From positions 19,090-83,089 of the forward strand of contig JAYPEK010000013.1 in NCBI GenBank assembly GCA_038125725.1: 64,000 nucleotides of DNA. Reading direction: 5' to 3'. Made by a program: the position numbers and the translations under genes. Below are positions 27,442-35,756 of the stretch, in pieces (position 1 is the first letter of the stretch; each line of letters opens with the position of its first letter). This DNA is from TMED8 sp038125725. GTDB taxonomy: Bacteria > Pseudomonadota > Alphaproteobacteria > Rhodospirillales > Casp-alpha2. The notes under the pieces are model-generated. The model worked only from the letters and a program-made list of their open reading frames with translations, was not told the origin of the DNA and searched no databases.

Positions 27442-28617
27442 ATGAAAATCATCGAAATCCGCGAGACCACGGCGTCTCTGTCGTCGACCATGCGCAACGC
27501 CATGCTCGACTTCTCCAAGATGACGCTGAGCGTCGTCGCTGTCATTTCCGACCAGATAAAAGACGGCCGCCCCGTTGTCGGCTTCGGCTTCAATTCCAAC
27601 GGCCGTTATGCACAGGGGGGCGTGCTGCGCGAGCGCATCATTCCGCGTCTTCTGGAAGCCGATCCCGAAAGCCTGCTGGATTCAACGGGCGCCAACATCG
27701 ATCCGGCCAAGGCCTTCGCCGCGATGATGAAGAACGAGAAGCCCGGCGGCCACGGCGAGCGCGCCTTCGCCGTCGGCGCGCTGGACGCCGCGATCTGGGA
27801 TCTGGTGTGCAAGATCGAGGAAAAACCGCTCTACCGCGTCGTCGCCGAGCGCTGCAATGAAGGGCGCTACGACGCCCGCGTGCCGGTCTATCCGGGCGGC
27901 GGCTACTACGATCCGGAAAAGGGTCTGGCCGGTCTCAAGGCGGAAATGCAGGGCTACAAGGATGCCGGCTACACCTTGATGAAGATGAAGGTCGGCGGCG
28001 CGCCGATCCCCGACGACATGGCCCGCATCGAGGCGGCGCTGGAGGTGACGGGGGCGGGCGAGTTCTTGGCCGTCGACGCCAACGCGGCGCTTGATCTCGA
28101 GACCGCGCTCAAATACGCCGGCGCCATGAGCGCCTATGGCCTGGCCTGGTTCGAGGAACCCATCGATCCCTTGGACTACGCTGCGCACGCCGAATTGGCG
28201 GCAGCGGCCACCATGCCCTTGGCGACGGCGGAGAACCTGTTTTCGCTGATCGATGGGATCAACCTGATGCGTCACGGCGGGCTCCGGCGCGACAGGGACT
28301 GGCTGCAGTTCGACCCGTCGCTCTGCTATGGGCCGAGCCAGTATATCGCCATCGTCAAGGCCGGCGAGGAACTGGGCTGGAAGCCGGAGCGGCACGGCCC
28401 GCATGGCGGCCAGCAGTTGGGCCTGCACCTGGCGGCGGGGCTGCAACTGGGCGGCACCGAGACCTATCCGCTGGTGTTCCAGCCGTTCGGCGGCTTTGGC
28501 GACGATACCGTCATCGAGGACGGCCTGGTGGCACCGCCGGACGTGCCGGGCCTCGGCGTCGAGACCAAGCGCGAGCTTTTCGAGACCGTGCTGAAGCCGC
28601 TAGCGGGCCTGGAGTAG
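27442..28617 (+). CDS. D(-)-tartrate dehydratase-like enolase superfamily enzyme
   Basis: A 391-residue mandelate racemase/enolase superfamily enzyme. Length and many blocks match the Bradyrhizobium-type D-tartrate dehydratase: GYGFNSNGRY-like GFGFNSNGRYAQGG, MMKNEKPGGHGER, the KxK base MKMKVGGAP, metal ligands in AVDANAAL, WFEEPIDPL and ATAENLFS, and the acid-base histidine in RHGPHGG. It would dehydrate D-tartrate (or a close aldarate-like diacid) to oxaloacetate enol. Start ATG at 27442 gives the usual N-terminus. The stop lies 18 bases inside the convergent flavoprotein gene. Confidence 0.78.
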   Translation: MKIIEIRETTASLSSTMRNAMLDFSKMTLSVVAVISDQIKDGRPVVGFGFNSNGRYAQGGVLRERIIPRLLEADPESLLDSTGANIDPAKAFAAMMKNEKPGGHGERAFAVGALDAAIWDLVCKIEEKPLYRVVAERCNEGRYDARVPVYPGGGYYDPEKGLAGLKAEMQGYKDAGYTLMKMKVGGAPIPDDMARIEAALEVTGAGEFLAVDANAALDLETALKYAGAMSAYGLAWFEEPIDPLDYAAHAELAAAATMPLATAENLFSLIDGINLMRHGGLRRDRDWLQFDPSLCYGPSQYIAIVKAGEELGWKPERHGPHGGQQLGLHLAAGLQLGGTETYPLVFQPFGGFGDDTVIEDGLVAPPDVPGLGVETKRELFETVLKPLAGLE

Positions 28618-29721
28618 GCCGAGCACGTCTTCCGCGATCGCCAGCGACGAGGTCAGGCCCGGGCTTTCGATGCCGAACAGGTTGACCAGGCCGGGAACGC
28701 CGTTCTCGTTCGGGCCCTGGATCAGGAAATCGTCGATGTATTTGCCGACCTCGGGGCCGTTCAGCTTGGGGCGGATGCCGACGTAGCCGGGTGACAGCGC
28801 GCCGTCCGGCAGACCGGGCCAGAAGCGGCGGATGGATTCGTAGAAGCCGTCGATGCGGCTTTCGTCGACGACATAGTCGGGGTTCTCTATCCACTGCGCG
28901 TCGGGGCCGAACTTGGTCTGGCCGCCGAGATCCAGCGTCGAGTGAATACCAAGCCCGCCGACGAAGGGCACCGGATAGATCAGGTGCGAGAAGGGGCTTT
29001 TTCCGGACAGGATGAAATAGTTGCCCTTGGCCTTCAGCTTCGGCTCTTCCGGCACATGCTCGGCCGCCAGCCCTTCCAGGTTGGCCGCCAGCCGCATAGC
29101 GCCGTGACCGGCGGAGTTGATCAACTCGCTGCAGGCCAGTTGCATCGGGTGCTCGCCGCCGACGTCGAGAATGAAGCCTTCGTCGGTGACGCGGCCGCGC
29201 TCCACCGGGCTCGAAAGCGCCAGCATGGCGCCATGGCTCTCGGCGTCGCCCTGGTAGGAGAGCATCAGCCCATGCGTGTCCACCAGGCCGGTGGAAGGCG
29301 AGAACAGCGCCTTCACCGCGCGGACGTTGGGTTCCATCGCCTTGAGTTCGGCGCCCTCCACGAAGCGCAGATCGTCGACGCCGTTGACGATGCCGCGCTG
29401 GCGGATGTTCTCCAGCGTCTCCACCTCTTCCTCGGCGGTGGCGACGATCAGCTTGCCGAGGCGGGAATGGCCGACGCCGTGGCTTTCGCAGTAGTCGTAC
29501 ATCATCCACTTGCCCTTGACGCAAAGCCGCGCCTTATGGCTGTCCTTTTCGTAGTACATGCCGCCATGGATGACTTCCGAGTTGCGGGCACTGGTCTGAG
29601 TGCCGATGGCGTCCTCGCTTTCCAGCACGATCACCTCGCGGCCGCTCATGGCGAGCGCGCGGGCGATGGCGAGGCCGACCACGCCGGCGCCGACGACGAC
29701 TGTTTGTACCTGTTCGACCAT
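28600..29721 (-). CDS. FAD-dependent 2-hydroxyacid oxidase (LhgO/DAO family)
   Basis: A 373-residue flavoprotein of the DAO superfamily, close in layout to L-2-hydroxyglutarate oxidase/dehydrogenase: VVVGAGVVGLAIARALA at the N-terminus, TSARNSEVIHGGMYY, STGLVDTHGLM, KGNYFILSG, and a C-terminal FGIESPGLTSSLAIAE. It oxidises an L-2-hydroxy acid to a 2-oxo acid. It lies 31 bases downstream of a HutC-type regulator, which is divergent from a sulfopyruvate decarboxylase; oxidation of sulfolactate to sulfopyruvate is therefore a reasonable, untested idea. Confidence 0.82.
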   Translation of the reverse strand: MVEQVQTVVVGAGVVGLAIARALAMSGREVIVLESEDAIGTQTSARNSEVIHGGMYYEKDSHKARLCVKGKWMMYDYCESHGVGHSRLGKLIVATAEEEVETLENIRQRGIVNGVDDLRFVEGAELKAMEPNVRAVKALFSPSTGLVDTHGLMLSYQGDAESHGAMLALSSPVERGRVTDEGFILDVGGEHPMQLACSELINSAGHGAMRLAANLEGLAAEHVPEEPKLKAKGNYFILSGKSPFSHLIYPVPFVGGLGIHSTLDLGGQTKFGPDAQWIENPDYVVDESRIDGFYESIRRFWPGLPDGALSPGYVGIRPKLNGPEVGKYIDDFLIQGPNENGVPGLVNLFGIESPGLTSSLAIAEDVLGLLQAR

Positions 29722-29752
29722 GTCTTCGATCCGTCTCCTGGGGGCTGTTCGG

Positions 29753-30484
29753 TTAAACGTTTTCGTTCAGATAGCTGTGATGGCGGCTGTCGCAGCGGCT
29801 GACGCGCCATTCGACGGGCTCGCCATCAAGGGTCTCGGCGATGCGGTCGATCTCCAATAAGGGCGTGCCGGCCTCGATGCCGAGCAGCTTGGCATCGGTG
29901 CGCGTTGCGGCGACGGCCTTGAGGCTCTCAACCGCTCGGTGAATGGTGACGCCGTGGCTGACCTCGTAGAGCTGATAGAGCTCGTTCGGGATGTCGCCAT
30001 CCGCGCCGAAGCCCTCGAAGCGCTTGGCCGGCAGCACGATGGTCTCGGCGATGGCGGCGCGGCCGTCCAGGAATCGCACCCGCTTGAGCACGAAGACCGC
30101 ATCGCCCCCACTAAGACCCAGGCGCTGGACTTCCTTCTTCGTCGCCCGCCGCCGGGTGTTGGAGATCACGTCGCTTCGGGGCGGCAGCCGTTTGATGCCG
30201 TCGGCGCCGGCCAGGTGGAAGAAGTGATAGAGCTCGCGCTCGGCATTGTGGGTGGAAACGAAGGTGCCGCGGCCCTGGTGGCGGACCAGCAGGTTGGCGC
30301 TGCAGAGCTCGTCCAGCGCCTTCCTCACCGTCCCTTGCGAAACATTCACCTGGCGCGCCAGTTCGGTCTCGGCCGGCAGCCGGTCGCCCGGCGTCCATTC
30401 GCCCGACACCACGCGCGCCACGATCAGGTCCCTGACCTGTTCGTAGAGCGGTCCGTTGCCCGGTTGCGCGTGGAAGTCCGTCAT
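29753..30484 (-). CDS. GntR family (HutC subfamily, UTRA domain) regulator
   Basis: A 243-residue regulator. Residues about 10-75 form the GntR winged helix (GDRLPAETELARQVNV, VSQGTVRKALDEL, GRGTFVS), and about 95-235 a UTRA effector domain (ETIVLPAKRF, ELYQLYEVSHGV, LLEIDRIAETLDGEPVEW). Upstream of the flavin oxidase in the same direction and divergent from the comD/comE-like pair; the spacer contains a CTTATATAAG palindrome that may be its operator. It probably controls both directions in response to the substrate acid. Confidence 0.88.
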   Translation of the reverse strand: MTDFHAQPGNGPLYEQVRDLIVARVVSGEWTPGDRLPAETELARQVNVSQGTVRKALDELCSANLLVRHQGRGTFVSTHNAERELYHFFHLAGADGIKRLPPRSDVISNTRRRATKKEVQRLGLSGGDAVFVLKRVRFLDGRAAIAETIVLPAKRFEGFGADGDIPNELYQLYEVSHGVTIHRAVESLKAVAATRTDAKLLGIEAGTPLLEIDRIAETLDGEPVEWRVSRCDSRHHSYLNENV

Positions 30485-30501
30485 GCCGCATTCCCAAAAT
30501 T

Positions 30502-30520
30502 CTTATATAAGAGTTATATG
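30502..30520. promoter_or_regulatory. Palindromic site between hutC-like and comD-like genes
   Basis: The divergent spacer (30485-30597) contains the perfect 10-bp palindrome CTTATATAAG (30502-30511) followed after two bases by TTATATG, a near copy. It is the only AT-rich symmetrical element there, and could serve as HutC operator and as -10 region of the rightward promoter. Inferred from symmetry and position only. Confidence 0.4.
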
Positions 30521-30597
30521 AATTGGTTGACTCGCGCAAGGGAATCCATCACCTTTCCCTGGCCGACACCGCAACCGATTTTCATTTGGGGAGAGAC

Positions 30598-31104
30598 ATG
30601 GCAGGCGACATCAACAAGCGCATCGTCGACGACCTCGTTGCCAACGGCATCGAGTTTGTCACCACGGTGCCCTGCAAGCAGCTCGGCGGCGTCATCGCCG
30701 AGCTGGAAACCCGCAACGACATCCTGCACGTTCCGTGCAACAAGGAAGACGAGGGCATAGGCCTTTGCGCCGGCGCCTTCATGGGCGGCAAGAAGCCCTG
30801 CATCATCATGCAGAACACGGCGCTTGGCGTCACCTTCAACACGCTGGCGACGCTGATCCAGTTCTACCAGATCCCGCTGCCGATGCTGATCAGCTTCCGC
30901 GGCGAGTTGGGCGAGCGCATCGCCTGCCAGGTGGAGATGGCGATCCACACCAAGCCGCTTCTGGCCGAATTGAACATCCCGACCTATCACTTCCACCACC
31001 CCGACCAGGTGGAAGAGTTCGGCGACATCCTGGCCTATACCCAGATGTGCGCGAAACCGACGGCGATCCTCACCGACGCCATGTTCTGGAGCCGTGCCCA
31101 ATGA
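30598..31104 (+). CDS. comD: Sulfopyruvate decarboxylase alpha subunit-like (ComD)
   Basis: A 168-residue protein forming the N-terminal (PYR) half of a thiamine diphosphate decarboxylase. GGGGAGAG precedes the ATG. Conserved parts are the GIEFVTTVPCKQLGGVI opening, NKEDEGIGLCAGAFMGG with the TPP-activating glutamate, and MQNTALGVTFNTLATL. It pairs with the beta subunit encoded 4 bases overlapping downstream. ComDE decarboxylates sulfopyruvate to sulfoacetaldehyde. A phosphonopyruvate decarboxylase is a homologue, but the split subunit form fits ComDE better. Confidence 0.8.
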   Translation: MAGDINKRIVDDLVANGIEFVTTVPCKQLGGVIAELETRNDILHVPCNKEDEGIGLCAGAFMGGKKPCIIMQNTALGVTFNTLATLIQFYQIPLPMLISFRGELGERIACQVEMAIHTKPLLAELNIPTYHFHHPDQVEEFGDILAYTQMCAKPTAILTDAMFWSRAQ

Positions 31105-31667
31105 TCCGCAGCGAAGTCATCAAATCCATCATTCCGGTGATCACCGACGAACTGGTGGTCTGCAACATCGGCCTGCCGTCGCAGGAACTGTTCATGTTCG
31201 ACGACCAGCCGACCAACTTCTACATGCTCGGCACCATGGGGCTCTGCTCGTCGATCGGTCTTGGCCTCGCGCTGTCGCAGCCTTCCAAGGTGATCGCCAT
31301 CGACGGCGACGGCTCGATCCTCACCAACCTGGGGACCTTGCCGACCATCGCCAACAACGTTGCCGACAACTTCGTTTTGCTGATCATCGATAACGGCAGC
31401 TACGGCTCCACCGGCGACCAGCCGACCTACGCCGGCAAGAAGACGTCATTGGCGGAAGTTTCCAAGGCCTGCGGCTGCGAGAACGTCGTCGAGTGCCAGG
31501 CGGAGGAGACCGCCGACGTGCTCAAGGATGCGCTGGCGTCGAACAAGATGACGATCATCGTCTGCAAGTGTCAGTCCGGGAACATTCCGGTCGGCGTCAT
31601 CGACATCGCGCCGGTTTCGATCCGCGACCGCTTCATGGCCGAGGTCAAGCGCCGCGCCGGCGCCTGA
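31101..31667 (+). CDS. comE: Sulfopyruvate decarboxylase beta subunit-like (ComE)
   Basis: A 188-residue protein forming the PP half of the thiamine diphosphate enzyme: GTMGLCSSIGLGLALS, the cofactor-binding motif IDGDGSILTNLGTL ending in LLIIDNGSYGSTGDQPT. Starts inside the alpha-subunit stop (ATGA overlap), implying equimolar synthesis. Contrast the fused phosphonopyruvate decarboxylase at 50.8-52.0 kb with the same fold. No sulfoacetaldehyde acetyltransferase (xsc) or sulfolactate dehydrogenase is visible close by. A good terminator follows. Confidence 0.8.
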   Translation: MIRSEVIKSIIPVITDELVVCNIGLPSQELFMFDDQPTNFYMLGTMGLCSSIGLGLALSQPSKVIAIDGDGSILTNLGTLPTIANNVADNFVLLIIDNGSYGSTGDQPTYAGKKTSLAEVSKACGCENVVECQAEETADVLKDALASNKMTIIVCKCQSGNIPVGVIDIAPVSIRDRFMAEVKRRAGA

Positions 31668-31692
31668 TTTCTCCAGGCTTTGCTTTCCGAAG

Positions 31693-31727
31693 AAGGCCGT
31701 TCCGGGCTATCCTGGAACGGCCTTTTT
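31693..31727 (+). terminator. Rho-independent terminator after comE-like gene
   Basis: Perfect 11-bp stem (AAGGCCGTTCC pairing with GGAACGGCCTT), 10-base loop, then a run of T's ending in TTTC. It lies 26 bases after the comE-like stop and before the next gene's start, so it closes the two-gene operon. Confidence 0.88.
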
Positions 31728-31747
31728 CATTTGACCCGGGAGCGGCC

Positions 31748-32125
31748 ATGCCTGTCCGAATTCTCTTCGCCCTGACCCTGCTTGCCGGCGTGATGGGTGT
31801 CGGCGCGCCGGCGTTCGCCGACGGCAAATACCAGTTCATGAAGGCGACGGAGAGCCGGGTCTGGCGGCTGAATACCGAGACCGGTGAGATCACCGTCTGC
31901 TCGCTGGCCGGAGAGAACCTGGTTTGCACCACCAGTTCCAAGGCCGCGACGCCGGACGCCAAGACCTACGCAGAAATGCAAAAGGACAAGGCCGATGCCG
32001 AGCGCGAATGGGCGGCCGAGCGCAAGAAGCGCGAGGACACCCAGATGAAGATCATCGACCGGTTCCTGGCGTTCTTCCGCGAGCTCCTGACGCTGAGCCG
32101 AGAACAGGAAGGCTCTGGCTCTTAG
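31748..32125 (+). CDS. Small exported protein of unknown function
   Basis: A 125-residue protein with a signal peptide (LFALTLLAGVMGVGAPAFA cleaved before DGKYQ) and a mature part of about 100 residues: a beta-rich start (ESRVWRLNTETGEITVCSL, two cysteines further on), then a charged helix (YAEMQKDKADAEREWAAER) and a hydrophobic C-terminal stretch (DRFLAFFRELLTL). A lone weak C-terminal helix could anchor it to a membrane. I do not recognise the family. It is just upstream of the DUF2157-like membrane gene (13 bases) and likely cotranscribed. Confidence 0.65.
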   Translation: MPVRILFALTLLAGVMGVGAPAFADGKYQFMKATESRVWRLNTETGEITVCSLAGENLVCTTSSKAATPDAKTYAEMQKDKADAEREWAAERKKREDTQMKIIDRFLAFFRELLTLSREQEGSGS

Positions 32126-32138
32126 GAGCACCGCGCGC

Positions 32139-33176
32139 ATGAAGTTCGACGACAGCGATCTCGATTGGGCCGCCCGCGAGGGTCTGATCGACCGGCAAAC
32201 CGCCGACAGGCTGTCGCAAGCCTTCGCCAACCGCCGCACCGACCGGCCGCGCTTCGATGCCCAGCACGTTGCCTATTATGCCGGCGCGCTGCTGGTCATC
32301 GGCGCCATGGGCTGGTTCATGGGGGTTGCCTGGGAGGACCTGGGCGGCGCCGGCATCTTCTTCATTTCCGTGATCTACATGCTCGGCTTCGCCGCCGTCG
32401 GCTGGCGCTTCTGGAACCGGCCGGCCGGTCGGGTGATGGGCGGCTTGCTGGTCACCATTGCGGTTGCCATCACGCCGCTCGCCACCTACGGGCTGCAGCG
32501 CTGGACCGGATTTTGGCATGGCGACGATCCCGGCCAATACACCGAATTCCATCATTGGATCAGGAGCGGCTGGCTGGCCATGGAACTGACGACCATCGCC
32601 GCCGGCCTGATCGCGCTCAGGTTCGTGCGGTTTCCCTTCGTCACCGCGCCCGTCGCCTTCGCGCTCTGGTACATGGGCATGGACCTGACGCCGATCATCG
32701 CCGGCTCGGAAGATTTCGATTGGGAACTGCGCAAACAGGTGTCGCTGTGGTTCGGGCTGGCGATGATCGCGGCCACCTACGCCGTCGACCGGCGCACCCG
32801 CGAGGACTTCGGTTTCTGGGGCTATCTGTTCGGGTTGATCGCGTTCTGGGGCGGGCTGACGCTGATGGATTCCGATTCCGAACTGGCCAAGTTCGGCTAT
32901 TGCCTGATCAACTTAGGGCTCATCTTCGCGTCGCTGTTCTTGCGCCGCCGCGCCTTCCTGGTGTTCGGCGCGCTCGGTGTGTTCGGCTACCTGATGCATC
33001 TGGCGGTCGAGATATTCGAGGATTCGGTGCTGTTTCCCTTCGCGTTGACCGGGCTCGGCATTGCCGTCATTTGGCTCGGCGCGGTGATCCGCCGTCGCGG
33101 CGCCGAATGGGAACGCGCCGTCATTGCCGCGCTGCCGCCGGCGCTGCTGCGCTTGCGCCCGCAAGCGCGCGGCTGA
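32139..33176 (+). CDS. DUF2157-like polytopic membrane protein
   Basis: A 345-residue protein with a short hydrophilic N-terminus (DWAAREGLIDRQTADRL, a helix-turn-helix-like start known in DUF2157 proteins) and about nine hydrophobic helices: YYAGALLVIGAMGWFMGV, IFFISVIYMLGFAAVG, GGLLVTIAVAITPLA and so on. The C-terminus ends in a basic tail. Function unknown. It is 13 bases downstream of the small exported protein; its stop abuts the stop of the convergent transhydrogenase gene with no spacer. Confidence 0.7.
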   Translation: MKFDDSDLDWAAREGLIDRQTADRLSQAFANRRTDRPRFDAQHVAYYAGALLVIGAMGWFMGVAWEDLGGAGIFFISVIYMLGFAAVGWRFWNRPAGRVMGGLLVTIAVAITPLATYGLQRWTGFWHGDDPGQYTEFHHWIRSGWLAMELTTIAAGLIALRFVRFPFVTAPVAFALWYMGMDLTPIIAGSEDFDWELRKQVSLWFGLAMIAATYAVDRRTREDFGFWGYLFGLIAFWGGLTLMDSDSELAKFGYCLINLGLIFASLFLRRRAFLVFGALGVFGYLMHLAVEIFEDSVLFPFALTGLGIAVIWLGAVIRRRGAEWERAVIAALPPALLRLRPQARG

Positions 33177-34484
33177 TCACCAGTAGCTGAGCGAGTCCCG
33201 GAACATTTCCCGGATCATCGCCTTGTCGACAGCCATCGGCGCCATTTTCACCAACCGCTGCTGGGCGTGGGTGCGCTCGGTCAGCGCGTCCAGGTCGTCC
33301 TCCGAATAGCCGACGCCGCCGTTGCCGTTGGGCATGCCGGTTTCGCGCATCAGTTCGGCGACGCGTGACGCCAGGATTTCGCCGGCATCGCCGGGCGCTG
33401 CGCCGGAAACGTCGGCGCCCATCGCCTCGGCGGCCGCCAGGTGGCGGTCCGGGCAGGCGGCGGCTGTCTTGCGGAACACCGCCGGTGCGTTGACGATGAC
33501 GGAAATGCCGTGCGGCACCATCGGGTGGTTGGATTTCCAGCCCTTGGGTTCGTAGTCGCGCACCAGGCCCGCCACCGCATAGGACATGGCATGCGGCATG
33601 TGGCAGCCGGCGTTGCCGAAGCCGATGCCGGCGAGCATGCCGGAAAAGGCCAGGGCCTCGTAGGTGTCCGCCGTCGGCGCCTTGACCGCCTGCACCAGGT
33701 TGGCGCCGATCAGGCGGATGGCTTCCAGGCAGTTCAGATCGCTCATCGGGTTGGCGCCCTGCGACACCGGGCGCTTGGTCGGGTCGGGCGCCGGCTCACG
33801 CTGGGTGTAGGGAAGGGCGGTGTAGCTTTCGATGGCGTGGGAGAAGACATCGAAGGCGTTGGCGGCGACAATCTCGGAGGGCAGCGTCTCCAGCGTGCTC
33901 GGATCGATGATGCCGAGATCCGGCTTCAGCACCGGATTGGCGATGCCGGTCTTGGCCTCCATTTCCAGCAGATCGAAGATCGCCATGGCGGTGCATTCGC
34001 TGGCCGTGCCGAACGTGGTCGGGCAGGCGATATGCGGCTTGATCGGGCCGGGCGCGGCGGCGGCCGAACCGATCGGCGCGTTGACGTAGGCCAGGAAGTC
34101 GTCGACCGGATAGGTCGCGTAGAGATTGGCAGCCTTGCAGGTATCCATGGCCGAGCCGCCGCCGACGGAGACGAAGCCGTCGAAATTGCCCTCGGCGGCA
34201 AAGCGCGTCGCGGCCTTGAACGAACGGTCGGTAGGCTCGACCTCGACCTCGTCGAAGACGACGGCATCGATGCCGGCCTTGGCCAGCGCTTCCTTGGCGA
34301 CGGCGACGGGCGCCAGTTTCGCCACCTGCGCGTCGGTGAACAACGCGACGCGGCTCATGCCCAGCGCCTTGGCGTCGTAACCCAGCTCAGTTAGCGCGCC
34401 GCGGCCGAACTTGATCCTCGGCGGTGACACGGTGAAGGCGGTATCGCCGCCTGCCGTCGGTTCGAAATAACTGTCGAGGGCCAT
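33177..34484 (-). CDS. Hydroxyacid-oxoacid transhydrogenase-like iron alcohol dehydrogenase
   Basis: A 435-residue iron-containing (group III) dehydrogenase. The NAD(P)-binding GGGSAMD is in VSVGGGSAMDTCKAANLYA, and metal-ligand histidines are in FDVFSHAIESYTALPY, HMPHAMSYAVAG and VPHGISVIV. Block order and length match the mitochondrial ADHFE1-type hydroxyacid-oxoacid transhydrogenase, which couples 4-hydroxybutyrate oxidation to 2-oxoglutarate reduction giving D-2-hydroxyglutarate. Bacterial members exist. A related family reduces phosphonoacetaldehyde, but the ADHFE1 similarity is stronger. A 114-base spacer separates it from the divergent MetE-like gene. Confidence 0.83.
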   Translation of the reverse strand: MALDSYFEPTAGGDTAFTVSPPRIKFGRGALTELGYDAKALGMSRVALFTDAQVAKLAPVAVAKEALAKAGIDAVVFDEVEVEPTDRSFKAATRFAAEGNFDGFVSVGGGSAMDTCKAANLYATYPVDDFLAYVNAPIGSAAAAPGPIKPHIACPTTFGTASECTAMAIFDLLEMEAKTGIANPVLKPDLGIIDPSTLETLPSEIVAANAFDVFSHAIESYTALPYTQREPAPDPTKRPVSQGANPMSDLNCLEAIRLIGANLVQAVKAPTADTYEALAFSGMLAGIGFGNAGCHMPHAMSYAVAGLVRDYEPKGWKSNHPMVPHGISVIVNAPAVFRKTAAACPDRHLAAAEAMGADVSGAAPGDAGEILASRVAELMRETGMPNGNGGVGYSEDDLDALTERTHAQQRLVKMAPMAVDKAMIREMFRDSLSYW

Positions 34485-34598
34485 GGCCTCACTCCCCGGT
34501 TTGATTGCTTTTCCATATTGTGCGGTGCGGCAAGGCGGCGATCAAGCGCCCCATGGACGCCGATGGACGCCAGGCGGCGTCGTCGGTACCATGAACGG

Positions 34599-35654
34599 AT
34601 GAGCATCCTGACGACCACGCTCGGCGCCTTCCCGAAACCCGCTTGCCTGCCGGAGTTCGATTGGTTTCAGGCCGAAGGCGGGCCCGACACCGCGCATCCG
34701 ACCGCGCGCTACGCGGAAGCCATCCGCGAAATGGGCGACGCGGCGGAGCGCCTGTTCCGCGAGGCCGCCGGCCAGGTCATCGCCGACCAAATCGAGGCCG
34801 GCATCGACATCGTCACCGACGGCGAGGTGCGGCGCGAGAATTATATCTATTACCATTGCCGCCATCTGGCCGGATTCGATTTCGAAAACCTTTCCGAACA
34901 GGACGTGCGCGGCGGCAACTACCGTGCCTTCCTGCCCACCATCCGGGGTGACGTGAAGGCGCTGGATGCGTTCCTGCCGCATGATTTCGAGGCGGCGCAG
35001 GGGTTGTCCGCGAAGCCCGTTAAGGTGACGCTGCCCGGCCCCATGACCATCGGTGACAGCGTCGCCGACGCGCATTACGGCGACCCCGCGACGCGCGGTG
35101 CGGCGCTGGCCGAAGCCATCAACGTCGAGGTCCTGCGCCTGGCGGAGGCCAGCTGCAAGCATATCCAGATCGACGAGCCGCTGTTCGCGCGCAAGGTGCC
35201 GGAGGCCCTGGATTACGGGCTTTCACATCTGGAACGCTGTTTCGAGGGCTGCCCCGAAGACGTGCTGCGCACCGCGCATATGTGCTGCGGCTACCCCGAT
35301 GCGCTCGATGTGCCGGATTATCCGAAGGCACCGAAAAACTGTTATTTCGAGCTGGCCGAGGCCTTGGACGCATCGAGCGTGCAGGCGATATCCATCGAGG
35401 ACGCGCACCGTCCCAACGATTTGAGCCTGCTTTCCATGTTCAAGCGGACGACGATGATCTTCGGTGTCGTCGCCATCGCCAAAAGCCGGGTGGAGAGCGC
35501 CGACGAAATCGCGGCGCGGCTGCGGGCGGCGCTCCAATATATTGATGCCGAACGCCTAATTGCCGCGCCGGACTGCGGGCTCGGGCTGTTGGGCCGCGAC
35601 CTGGCACTGGCGAAGCTTCGAAACATGGCGGCGGCGGCACATGCCATCGGCTGA
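34599..35654 (+). CDS. MetE-like cobalamin-independent methionine synthase family protein
   Basis: A 351-residue protein equal to the C-terminal half of MetE (UROD-MetE-like fold). Zinc ligands are seen as the HMCC in TAHMCCGYP and the cysteine in PDCGLGLL; the glutamate in SIEDAH supports this. Lacking the N-terminal MetE half, it belongs to the short MetE group found in many Alphaproteobacteria, acting with another methyl donor or on a small thiol rather than folate-polyglutamate. No adjacent metF or folate gene. The 102-base stretch after it contains a weak hairpin (CTTCG-ATCA-CGAAG at 35673-35686) without T-run. Confidence 0.78.
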   Translation: MSILTTTLGAFPKPACLPEFDWFQAEGGPDTAHPTARYAEAIREMGDAAERLFREAAGQVIADQIEAGIDIVTDGEVRRENYIYYHCRHLAGFDFENLSEQDVRGGNYRAFLPTIRGDVKALDAFLPHDFEAAQGLSAKPVKVTLPGPMTIGDSVADAHYGDPATRGAALAEAINVEVLRLAEASCKHIQIDEPLFARKVPEALDYGLSHLERCFEGCPEDVLRTAHMCCGYPDALDVPDYPKAPKNCYFELAEALDASSVQAISIEDAHRPNDLSLLSMFKRTTMIFGVVAIAKSRVESADEIAARLRAALQYIDAERLIAAPDCGLGLLGRDLALAKLRNMAAAAHAIG

Positions 35655-35756
35655 ATTGGTTTCCGCTGTATACTTCGATCACGAAGATTCCATTTGATTT
35701 CTGGCGCCCGCTTGGGTCTTTTTAGGGGGTGAAGTGGGTAACGAGGGAGCCGCAGA

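Noticed and set aside
34485..34598. SAM riboswitch before the MetE-like gene
   Set aside because: I looked for SAM-II-like or SAM-I-like conserved blocks and saw none.
35673..35686. Hairpin CTTCG-ATCA-CGAAG after the MetE-like gene
   Set aside because: Only five pairs and no T-run; too weak for a terminator.
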